Shown here: piece after piece, positions 1 to 5,843 of the stretch
How positions within the stretch are numbered: the stretch's first letter is position 1
How the letters are laid out: every line of letters starts with the position of its first letter
Assembly: GCA_013298745.1 (NCBI GenBank)
Contig: JAAFIT010000169.1
Coordinates: 1-5,990, forward strand
Direction of reading: 5' to 3'
From: Sphingomonadales bacterium
GTDB taxonomy: Bacteria; Pseudomonadota; Alphaproteobacteria; Sphingomonadales; Sphingomonadaceae
Length of the DNA: 5,990 nt
Translations under genes and position numbers: made by a program
Notes under the pieces: generated by a model
Told to the model about the DNA's origin: nothing
Seen by the model: the letters and a program-made list of their open reading frames with translations, nothing else
The model's database searches: none

Positions 1-885
1 ACTGGCAAGATGACCGTTGCCGCCGGGCCATGTCAGCAGCTGATCGCCATCGCCCACTGCGTCCCCACGCCGTCCAGCGAAATAATGAATGCCGGTCCAG
101 GCCGAAACCTGAGCCGGCTCGGTGCCATATTCGTCACGACAGGCGTAGCGGACATGGGCAAGCAGTTCGGGACTGGTATAGCCTTGGGCCTTCAGCCAGT
201 CTGCCATGCTCTGGGTATCCAGCGCCAGCAGCTCAGGGTCGCGTGAACTCAATTCCATCGGGATTGCAAAGGCCGGTCGGTCATCGCGGCCGCGCGCAGC
301 TCGAAAATCCGCCATGGCAGCGAAAAACCGCTCGATCTGGTCCCTGCTGTCGGCAGAGAGCGCCACGGTGGGCACCAGTCCCTCCTGCCAGCGGCCTAGC
401 CGCAACAGGCGTTCATCGGGGTCGGCTACAATTTGATAGGGATCGAACACTGGCTTGCCACCCTGCCAGCCAGTGATGATACCCAGCCGGTCAAGCAAAT
501 GACGGACCCCAACCGCCTCAGCATTAGGGATTGGTAGATAATGGGCTCCAAGCGGATAAGCGGTGACGGCGTTCCGCCCCGACCGGGCATTGCCGCCGCT
601 GTGGTCCTCAAGCTCGAGCAGCCGGAAGTCGCGGTAACCCGCTTCGGCCAACGTCCAGGCCGCCGCCATCCCAGCGATGCCACCGCCGATGATGGCGATG
701 CCAGTGCGTCGGGTTTGAGCCGGGGGATCGCTGCCAAATGGCTGGCGCAGCAGATGCCCGCGCGCCATGTCGGCACCACCCAGACTGCCTGGCATAGAGG
801 CACTGCCGACGCTACAACCGCCGAACACGCCGGAAAGCACGGCTGTACCGATGACGCCGCGACGGGTGGGGCCGGCAGTCGTCAC
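1..885 (-). CDS. FAD-dependent amine-oxidase-like protein, predicted Tat-exported lipoprotein (3' end beyond window)
   Basis: I translated this frame by hand: it is open for 295 codons from a GTG at 885 to the left edge, so the C-terminus is missing. The start overlaps the TGA of the preceding gene in a GTGA quartet. Residues 7-13 read TRRGVIG, a twin-arginine motif, followed by a hydrophobic stretch ending in GGC with Cys24 as a possible lipidation site (Phe at -3 is atypical). This signal supports the GTG start. Residues 63-72 (IAIIGGGIAG) form the Rossmann FAD-binding loop, Glu91 fits the ribose-binding acid, and GGNARSG (97-103) is the second flavin motif of the amine-oxidase/phytoene-desaturase superfamily. 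YPLGAHYLPIPN (110-121) and WPGGNG (286-291) also fit that group. Inference: the protein folds with FAD in the cytoplasm and acts in the periplasm, anchored to a membrane. The substrate is unknown; coupling to a spermidine-synthase-like gene makes an amine worth considering. Flavin oxidoreductase call is firm, amine specificity is not. Confidence 0.88.
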   Translation of the reverse strand, partial: MTTAGPTRRGVIGTAVLSGVFGGCSVGSASMPGSLGGADMARGHLLRQPFGSDPPAQTRRTGIAIIGGGIAGMAAAWTLAEAGYRDFRLLELEDHSGGNARSGRNAVTAYPLGAHYLPIPNAEAVGVRHLLDRLGIITGWQGGKPVFDPYQIVADPDERLLRLGRWQEGLVPTVALSADSRDQIERFFAAMADFRAARGRDDRPAFAIPMELSSRDPELLALDTQSMADWLKAQGYTSPELLAHVRYACRDEYGTEPAQVSAWTGIHYFAGRRGDAVGDGDQLLTWPGGNGHLAS

Positions 886-2414
886 CCCTCGACCTGAGCC
901 CATTCGGCATCGAAAGTGCGGACCAGCGCCTGGTTGTCGAGTCGGTTCACCTCGGTAGGCCTCCGCGCCATGTCAGGCGGAAAATCGAACATCACTTGCG
1001 CAGTGCGGGCATTGAGGAAGTGCAGGTCCGGCGGCAACCGCACCGGGTCGGCAATTGGCCGATGCGCCGCCAGCACAAAGCCCCATTCGCCAAAGCTAGG
1101 CACATGGGCATGATAGGGTCGGGTGTGCAGTCCTGCAGCTTCCAGCGTCGTTGCCACCGTCCAATAGGCCTTGGGCGCCACCAGCGGCGAGGTGCTCTGT
1201 ACCACCGCGACGCCATCGGTAGCGAGAGCCCGGGCCAGCTCGTGATATAGGCTGACGGTGTAAAGCTTGCCGATCGAAAAGCTGGTCGGGTCAGGTAGAT
1301 CGACGATGATCGCATTAAAACGCCGGCGGTTAGCGCGCAGCCAGACAAAGGCATCTGCATTGATGACCGTCACCCGAGGGTCGGTCAACGCGCCGCGGTT
1401 AAGCGGGGTCAGCATGGCATTGCGGCCGAACAGGCGCGTCATCGCCGGATCGAGATCGACCAGCGTCACCGCCTCCACCCCTGGGTGTTTCAGTATCTCG
1501 CGCAGCGCCAGGCCATCGCCACCACCGAGCACCAGCACTTGTGCTGGCCGCGCCACCCGGCCCAGTGCCGGATGCACTAGCGCCTCGTGATAGCGATATT
1601 CATCGAGTGACGAAAACTGAAGATTGCCGTTCAGATACAGGCGCAGGTCACTGCCGGCCTTGGTCAGTACGATGCGTTGATAAGGGGTGGCATCGGCATA
1701 GATAACTGGCGCCTGATAGGAGGCGACTTCCGCCAGCCGTTGCAGCCGTTCCGCCCCGATCAGCGCGGCCACCAGCAGCGCGGCCACCAGTAAGGCCGCG
1801 ACCATTTCGCGCCGTAACCCCTGCCGGCTTGGAAGCTTCAGCAACAGGCCGAGGGCTACCGCAACATTGGCCAGCCCGAACACCAGTCCCGTGCGGATCA
1901 ACCCGAGATGGGGCACAAGCACTAGCGGAAAGAGCAGTGAGGCGGCGAGCGCGCCGATGTAGTCGAAGGTCAGCACCTTCGACACCAGATCGCCGAATTC
2001 TAGCTTGTCCTTCAACAGCCGCATCAGCAGCGGCACTTCTAGCCCGACCAGTGTGCCGATGACTAGCACGGTGCCATATAGGGGGAGCCGGAAGTCGCTG
2101 ACCCGGTCGAACAGCAGGAACAACAGCGCTGCTGACGCGCCGCCTATGCCTGCGATCAGGATCTCGACTCGGATGAATACCGCGAGTTCATCCCGCTTCA
2201 CGCCGCGCGACAGCCAGGCCCCCATGCCCATCGCGAACAGATAAGTACCGATGACGGTCGAAAACTGGGTGACGCTATCACCAAGAAGATAGCTCGCAAG
2301 CGTGCCGGCGAGCAGTTCATAGACCAGGCCGCAGGTCGCAACGACAAAAGCCGAAAACAACAGGACCGGGCCGATGCGCCCCAGAGGGTCGGCATCGGCC
2401 GCCGGATCAGCCAT
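882..2414 (-). CDS. Seven-helix membrane protein with spermidine-synthase-like domain
   Basis: The 510-residue protein has two parts. Residues 13-220 contain about seven hydrophobic helices (roughly 13-37, 46-68, 79-103, 109-131, 147-169, 171-193, 203-220). Residues 235-450 form a Rossmann methyltransferase-like fold with the aminopropyltransferase signature: YQ (245-246), LNGNLQFSSLDEYRYHE (261-277), GGGDGLALRE (297-306), VDLDP (319-323), DAF (354-356), DLPDP (372-376, with the expected catalytic Asp372) and LY near 384. Soluble SpeE is about 290 residues and lacks the membrane part, so this belongs to the membrane-fused branch. Differences from typical SpeE are Asn262 where LDG is usual and Asp320 where Glu is usual. 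Known family members move an aminopropyl group from decarboxylated AdoMet to a diamine; the acceptor here is unknown. I chose ATG 2414 because it overlaps the DUF350 stop by 8 nt (ATGGCTGA); an upstream extension to 2513 would run through the DUF350 gene in another frame. The stop overlaps the flavoprotein start by 4 nt. Confidence 0.93.
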   Translation of the reverse strand: MADPAADADPLGRIGPVLLFSAFVVATCGLVYELLAGTLASYLLGDSVTQFSTVIGTYLFAMGMGAWLSRGVKRDELAVFIRVEILIAGIGGASAALLFLLFDRVSDFRLPLYGTVLVIGTLVGLEVPLLMRLLKDKLEFGDLVSKVLTFDYIGALAASLLFPLVLVPHLGLIRTGLVFGLANVAVALGLLLKLPSRQGLRREMVAALLVAALLVAALIGAERLQRLAEVASYQAPVIYADATPYQRIVLTKAGSDLRLYLNGNLQFSSLDEYRYHEALVHPALGRVARPAQVLVLGGGDGLALREILKHPGVEAVTLVDLDPAMTRLFGRNAMLTPLNRGALTDPRVTVINADAFVWLRANRRRFNAIIVDLPDPTSFSIGKLYTVSLYHELARALATDGVAVVQSTSPLVAPKAYWTVATTLEAAGLHTRPYHAHVPSFGEWGFVLAAHRPIADPVRLPPDLHFLNARTAQVMFDFPPDMARRPTEVNRLDNQALVRTFDAEWAQVEG

Positions 2415-2616
2415 GAATGGCGCTGCCGATGATGATCGCCAGCGCGATGGCAATTGCGCCAGCCAGCACCGCCAGCGCGATATTGTGCTTTTCGGCAATT
2501 TCCTTCCAAACATCTACAGGCGTCATCCGGTCCCACAGCCTGAAGCCGATGACGAAGATGGCGATGCCGAGCAGCGCGTAGACGATTGTCGATGCAAAGA
2601 CTGTGGCCGGTAGCAT
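2407..2616 (-). CDS. DUF350 family small membrane protein (single two-helix unit)
   Basis: The 69-residue protein has two membrane helices, about 7-27 and 46-66, joined by a polar loop containing RLWDRMTPVDVWKEIAEKHN. That loop (an Asp and a TP after helix 1, then EI..KHN before an Ala-rich helix 2) matches my recollection of the DUF350 signature. Larger relatives such as E. coli YjfL carry the unit twice with four helices; here there is only one, so it would have to dimerise to form an equivalent four-helix unit. The basic and acidic loop is probably cytoplasmic, leaving both ends outside. The start is well supported: AAGGGGA, overlapping the TAA of the previous gene, lies 6-7 nt upstream of ATG 2616. 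The molecular function of DUF350 is not established; it recurs next to spermidine-synthase-like and DUF4178 genes, as here. Confidence 0.88.
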   Translation of the reverse strand: MLPATVFASTIVYALLGIAIFVIGFRLWDRMTPVDVWKEIAEKHNIALAVLAGAIAIALAIIIGSAIHG

Positions 2617-2620
2617 TTGC

Positions 2621-2630
2621 TTTCCCCTTA
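2621..2630 (-). promoter_or_regulatory. Ribosome binding site of the DUF350 gene
   Basis: The minus strand reads TAAGGGGAAAGCAAATG: the TAA stop of the 52-residue gene runs directly into an AAGGGGA Shine-Dalgarno about 6 nt before ATG 2616. It is the clearest internal ribosome binding site in the operon and suggests that the DUF350 protein is translated at a higher or independent rate. Confidence 0.65.
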
Positions 2631-2786
2631 TTTATGGTTTGGTCCGCCGCCGCTGCGGACATAGACACCGCCGCTACCGCCGCTCCGCCCTTCAGCGAAA
2701 GGTGACCACGCAGCAAAGATGCTGATGGCGAACAAGATAACGATCAACCCCACCCAGGCGATGAACCAGCGGAACCGGCGCAGCAT
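2628..2786 (-). CDS. Small single-helix membrane protein with Gly-rich tail (52 aa)
   Basis: I found this gene by hand translation; it fills the otherwise empty gap between the second DUF4178 gene and the DUF350 gene. It starts at an ATG sharing one base with the preceding stop (TGATG) and ends with TAA at 2630-2628, 11 nt before the next start. The sequence begins MLRRFRWF, then a hydrophobic helix at about 8-27, and ends in a Gly/Ser-rich tail (GRSGGSGGVYVRSGGG). Basic residues before the helix predict an N-in topology with the tail outside the cytoplasm. No family is recognised. Its perfect fit in the operon, the coupled start and the membrane pattern argue that it is translated, probably as a small subunit of the same envelope complex. 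Confidence 0.75.
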   Translation of the reverse strand: MLRRFRWFIAWVGLIVILFAISIFAAWSPFAEGRSGGSGGVYVRSGGGPNHK

Positions 2787-4027
2787 CAGTTGTCACCGGT
2801 GTTGAAATAGAACAGCCATTGCAGTGTCGGCAGCGCCCAGATCAACACAAGTGCAAGCAACAGATTGCCGGGTACTTGGGCATTGCTGCTGGCGGCGACG
2901 GTGACGCGGATCGGCGTCGCGGCAAGGTCCGGAGGTGAGTCCCAATAGCCCCGCGCCGGCCAGAGATGGGCACTAGCTTCGACGATAAGGTCATAAGTGC
3001 CGCGCGGCAGGCTGGCAAAATGTACGGTGGGAGCGGTGTCGCCTTCGCTCCAGTAACCGTCCGAATCGTGGCCGGTGTAACGCTCGGCAATGGCATAGGC
3101 TTCGAACCGTTCCTGAGTGGCGCGGTTAACCAGCGCAAAATCGAGATCGACCCAGGCATTTTCGAGATTGGCCCAACTCGTCACCGCGACGATGCTACGG
3201 TGGCGGTTGATGGGCACGACACCCAGTGTCTCGGTCAACACCGGCCCGTCGGGCACGGCCATCAACTGGACTTCCAACAGCCGCTTTTCAGATGGGCCCA
3301 AAACCGAAATGAACAGCAGCAGCACGGTCGCGACCAGCGCGATCAGACTGGTTTCTAGAGGCGCCCGACGCTGGCCGAACTGACTGGCCGGTTCGTCTGC
3401 GGGCGGCGGTTCCAGCCCGAAAGCGCTTTCGACAACGCCATCGCCCTGCAGTTCAAGCCGGGTCCAGCTGACTTCGCTGCCGTTGGCTTCACGCGACAGC
3501 GTGGCGCCGGACGCGTGGGCATATTCGATCACCGAGACCGTCTCACCAACCGCGACGCGCCAGTAGAATTCACCAACGACGAAATCGACCGTCGCGTCAT
3601 AGCCCCCGCGGATCCGGAAGCGCTCTCCGTCAAGGATGAGGTCGCGGCCATCATTCGAAGGCAGCTTGTCGAGCGCTGCGCCTAATCGCCATTCGCCTTC
3701 GGCATGGATCAGAAACCTGTACCCGGCCCAGGGGTTGAACAGCAGCGTTTCATCCCATTGCCCGCCACCACCGCTGCGTTCCAAATAGCCGATGGCTTCC
3801 CATTCAACGCCGGCCAGCCTGCCCCGCGTCCCCAACGGAATCCGCGCCCGCGATCCGGCAGCGAAGCTCTGCTTCAAAATGGCAAGATCAGGGTCGGTGG
3901 CATCGAGGCTGCTCCCGCAATTGCCACAGACGACGGTTAGCGTGATGCCGACCGCGCGCACACTGACCGGCGCCCCGCAGTTAGGGCAGGCGAGACTACG
4001 CAGCTGCGGCCCGGTCAAGCCGCCCAT
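2786..4027 (-). CDS. Zinc-ribbon DUF4178 protein with two membrane helices and an extracytoplasmic domain
   Basis: The 413-residue protein starts with a zinc ribbon, CPNC (14-17) and CGNC (34-37). Residues 60-200 resemble DUF4178: a GTRGRLAGVEWEAIGYLERS opening, a W-rich middle, and a closing segment FYWRVAVGETVSVIEYAHASGATLSREANGSEVSW. A proline-rich linker (206-215) and a basic QRR lead into a membrane helix at about 225-244. Residues 245-387 look like a beta-rich domain (alternating hydrophobic strands), and a second helix lies at about 388-408. The basic residues before helix 1 place the zinc ribbon and DUF4178 in the cytoplasm and the 245-387 domain outside. It overlaps the upstream paralogue by 13 nt. 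The architecture suggests a protein linking the cytoplasmic and periplasmic sides of the system. DUF4178 has no settled biochemical function; I do not recognise the outer domain. Confidence 0.88.
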   Translation of the reverse strand: MGGLTGPQLRSLACPNCGAPVSVRAVGITLTVVCGNCGSSLDATDPDLAILKQSFAAGSRARIPLGTRGRLAGVEWEAIGYLERSGGGGQWDETLLFNPWAGYRFLIHAEGEWRLGAALDKLPSNDGRDLILDGERFRIRGGYDATVDFVVGEFYWRVAVGETVSVIEYAHASGATLSREANGSEVSWTRLELQGDGVVESAFGLEPPPADEPASQFGQRRAPLETSLIALVATVLLLFISVLGPSEKRLLEVQLMAVPDGPVLTETLGVVPINRHRSIVAVTSWANLENAWVDLDFALVNRATQERFEAYAIAERYTGHDSDGYWSEGDTAPTVHFASLPRGTYDLIVEASAHLWPARGYWDSPPDLAATPIRVTVAASSNAQVPGNLLLALVLIWALPTLQWLFYFNTGDN

Positions 4028-4701
4028 CCGGGCATCTGCCAGCCGTCGAGCCGGCGCATGCGCTTTGGTTCCAGCGCCCGCAACGTGACGGCGCGACCGA
4101 TCCAGGCGGTAACATCCCGCCCGTGCTTCTGCAGGCTTGCGACGTGGCCGTCGGTACTTGCAAGGTCAATATTGAACATTGTCTCGCCGGCGGGTGCCGC
4201 AAAAGGCAGTTCGCCGTCGCTGCCGATGGCGCTGGCTGCGCGGGCGTCCTTTATGTGAAAGCCGGTGTCGGCGATGATCACCACCGTACCCGGCTCAATG
4301 GCATCGCCGGCGACAAGAGCCGCCACGATCGGGTGGCTCGGCAGCGGCTCCAGCGCCCGGAACATGGCAAGGCGGCCCATGGCTTCGGCGAGCCAGCCGG
4401 TGCTCCCATCGGCAAACAGCGCCTGCCATTCGGTCCATTGGCCGCCAACTAGCCCGGCGGTGTCGCGCCATCGCCAACTAACCCGGCCGATCAGTTCGAA
4501 CGCCCGGTTCTCAAAGCGCCCAGTGGTGCCCAGTTGCAGCGGCGTCAGTGTTTCCGGCACCCTTGCCGACACGCCGGCAAGCGTTAGGCCGTCGTCCCGG
4601 CGCAGCACGCTGCTGCGACAAAAGTCACAGACCACAACCGGCAGCACTCGGCTGCGAAAGCTGATTGGCGCCCCGCAACTGGGGCACGCTGCCGGTTGCA
4701 T
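4015..4701 (-). CDS. Zinc-ribbon DUF4178 protein, soluble
   Basis: The 228-residue protein begins with a zinc ribbon, CPSC (6-9) and CDFC (25-28), followed by a DUF4178-like domain from about 52 to 205. Recognisable parts are LQLGTTGRFENRAFELIGRV near the start of the domain, a WTEWQALFADGSTGWLAEA segment, and an ending in which a WIGRAVTLRALEP stretch precedes a polar tail. There is no membrane helix or signal peptide, so it is cytoplasmic. Its ribbon closely resembles that of the next gene (ACPSCGAP versus ACPNCGAP), which points to a tandem duplication with later divergence. The start lies 4 nt after the SPFH stop and has no strong ribosome binding site of its own, so it probably depends on translational coupling. 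Function is unknown; an adaptor role between the SPFH protein and the membrane components is an inference. Confidence 0.88.
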   Translation of the reverse strand: MQPAACPSCGAPISFRSRVLPVVVCDFCRSSVLRRDDGLTLAGVSARVPETLTPLQLGTTGRFENRAFELIGRVSWRWRDTAGLVGGQWTEWQALFADGSTGWLAEAMGRLAMFRALEPLPSHPIVAALVAGDAIEPGTVVIIADTGFHIKDARAASAIGSDGELPFAAPAGETMFNIDLASTDGHVASLQKHGRDVTAWIGRAVTLRALEPKRMRRLDGWQMPGWAA

Positions 4702-4714
4702 CGGCTCAGCCGAT
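4700..4714. repeat. 15-bp perfect palindrome at the SPFH/DUF4178 junction
   Basis: ATCGGCT-C-AGCCGAT is a perfect inverted repeat. In the operon mRNA it folds as a 6-bp stem with the UGA stop of the SPFH gene as its three-base loop, and its 3' arm runs into the AU of the next AUG. It may be chance, or a coupling element that makes the second start depend on ribosomes arriving from the first gene. Confidence 0.5.
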
Positions 4715-5692
4715 CTTGGCGAGCAGCGCCGCCTTCTTGGCGTCGAATTCCGCCTGGGTTAGCGCACCAGCCGTCAACAGCGCGTGCAGCTTGGCGATCA
4801 GCGCGAACGGATCCTCGGCAGACGCGCCGGGGACTGCCGCTCCCGGTTGGCCGACCCCCATCGCCGCACCAATCGCCATGCCGGCCGCAGCACTGGCACC
4901 AATGCCGGCGACCCCGCCCGGGTTGGCGGCGGCGATCAAAATGCCGTCGGCGGCCTGGAACCGGGCATATTGGTCAACATCACCCATCGCGCGCATGGCG
5001 CTGGCTTTGTCGATGGCCGCCTGCACTTCGTCGGGCAGCGACAAGCTTTCAACCTGAAAACCGCTCAATTCGAGCCCGAGCGCCGCAAAGCCCGGCCCAA
5101 GCGCCGTCTTCAAGCTATCAGACAGCAGCTTTTGGTTCGCCGCCATGTCGAGAAACGCCGTCCCGCCGCCGCCAAGCGTTGAAGCAAGCTCGGTCAGCAC
5201 CATCGCCCGCAACTGCGGCTCGATATCTTCAACGGTAAAGCGTTCCAGCGCGCCGACAAGCGTGTCCCAGAAGGTTTCGACATCGGCTATGGCAAAGCTG
5301 TAGCGGCCAAAGGCGCGTAGGCGCAGCGTGCCGAAATCCTTGTCACGCAGGGTTATTGGCTGGGTGGTGCCCCATTTGCAATCGACCTGCTGGCGCAGCG
5401 AGAAGAAATAGACATCCGATTTGAACGGCGCCGTAAAGCCCTTGTCCCAGTTTTCGAGCGCGGTCAGTACCGGCAGTGTCGACGTATCGAGCGTGTGCTG
5501 GCCCGGGCCGAAATTGTCGGCAAAATGGCCTTCGGTGACAAACACTGCCCGCTGCCCCTCGCGCACCGTCAGCTGCGATCCACGCTGGATCTCGCGATCA
5601 GCCACCGGATAGCGAAGCGCCAGCACACCGGGCTCGTCGGTCCAGTCGATGACATCGACGAACTGCTTCGAGATAAAACTGCCCAAGCTCAT
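4706..5692 (-). CDS. SPFH (stomatin/prohibitin-like) protein of the YdjI type with C-terminal SHOCT domain
   Basis: The 328-residue protein carries an SPFH domain at about 25-230. The stretch SDVYFFSLRQQVDCKWGTTQPITLRDKDFGTLRLRAFG (92-129, quoted in part: KWGTTQPITLRDKDFG) is typical of the COG4260/YdjI branch once called virion-core-like. A Gly/Ala-rich linker (about 255-292) leads to a SHOCT domain at 294-327 (DPFALIAKLHALLTAGALTQ, then an EFDAKKAALL close). B. subtilis YdjI ends in a zinc ribbon instead; here zinc ribbons sit on the two following proteins. No membrane helix is visible, so it is probably a cytoplasmic membrane-surface scaffold. I chose ATG 5692 because GAGGG at 5703-5699 lies 6 nt upstream; starts at 5710 or 5713 would fall on the predicted promoter -10/start region. 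As first gene, it likely sets expression of the whole operon. In the Bacillus system YdjI recruits a PspA homologue; none is seen in this window. Confidence 0.92.
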   Translation of the reverse strand: MSLGSFISKQFVDVIDWTDEPGVLALRYPVADREIQRGSQLTVREGQRAVFVTEGHFADNFGPGQHTLDTSTLPVLTALENWDKGFTAPFKSDVYFFSLRQQVDCKWGTTQPITLRDKDFGTLRLRAFGRYSFAIADVETFWDTLVGALERFTVEDIEPQLRAMVLTELASTLGGGGTAFLDMAANQKLLSDSLKTALGPGFAALGLELSGFQVESLSLPDEVQAAIDKASAMRAMGDVDQYARFQAADGILIAAANPGGVAGIGASAAAGMAIGAAMGVGQPGAAVPGASAEDPFALIAKLHALLTAGALTQAEFDAKKAALLAKIG

Positions 5693-5698
5693 TTGTGT

Positions 5699-5703
5699 CC
5701 CTC
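5699..5703 (-). promoter_or_regulatory. Ribosome binding site of the SPFH gene
   Basis: The minus strand reads GAGGG, then ACACAA, then ATG. It is the best Shine-Dalgarno match near this start and decides for ATG 5692 over the in-frame ATG 5710 and GTG 5713. Confidence 0.7.
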
Positions 5704-5714
5704 GCTTCATCACG

Positions 5715-5742
5715 ATTCTAATAAACCACCGCTGCTGTGCAA
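5715..5742 (-). promoter_or_regulatory. Putative promoter of the seven-gene operon
   Basis: On the minus strand TTGCAC (5742-5737) and TAGAAT (5720-5715) are separated by 16 nt. The -10 matches the sigma-70 consensus at five of six positions, the -35 at only three. Transcription would start near 5708, leaving a leader of about 15-20 nt before ATG 5692. It is the best pair I saw in the upstream region, but a weak -35 and the lack of an experiment keep this tentative. Confidence 0.4.
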
Positions 5743-5814
5743 GATAGCTTTATGCGGCCCGTTCGGACGTTGCCAACATCTCTCATCACGCCAGAGAAGG
5801 AATCGACAGTTGAA

Positions 5815-5843
5815 TTGAACCATGGGTGTTTTCCCATTAACTT
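5815..5843 (+). promoter_or_regulatory. Possible divergent promoter with a dyad in the spacer
   Basis: TTGAAC (5815-5820) and TAACTT (5838-5843) are 17 nt apart. Each is an imperfect sigma-70 match (4/6 and 3/6). The spacer carries ATGGG-N6-CCCAT (5822-5837), almost exactly filling it, as an operator could. It points rightward, away from the operon. Weak evidence overall. Confidence 0.25.

Noticed and set aside
426..803. Minus-strand open frame of 125 codons
   Set aside because: It is an out-of-frame shadow of the flavoprotein gene, whose own frame carries the FAD motifs and runs the full length.
541..897. Plus-strand open frame of 118 codons, and similar ones at 30-476, 2966-3358 and 4265-4762
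   Set aside because: They are antisense to genes with clear domains, have low-complexity translations typical of high-GC DNA and lack ribosome binding sites.
2415..2513. N-terminal extension of the spermidine-synthase-like protein up to 2513
   Set aside because: It would add a basic, featureless stretch encoded wholly within the DUF350 gene; ATG 2414 gives a typical 8-nt overlap.
2198..2716. Minus-strand open frame of 172 codons across the DUF350 and spermidine-synthase-like genes
   Set aside because: It overlaps three better genes in another frame, and its translation is Arg/Ala/Ser-rich without any domain; the in-frame genes have family motifs and coupled starts.
5693..5713. Upstream starts (GTG 5713, ATG 5710) for the SPFH gene
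   Set aside because: They lie on the predicted promoter/start region and lack a Shine-Dalgarno, while ATG 5692 has GAGGG at good spacing.
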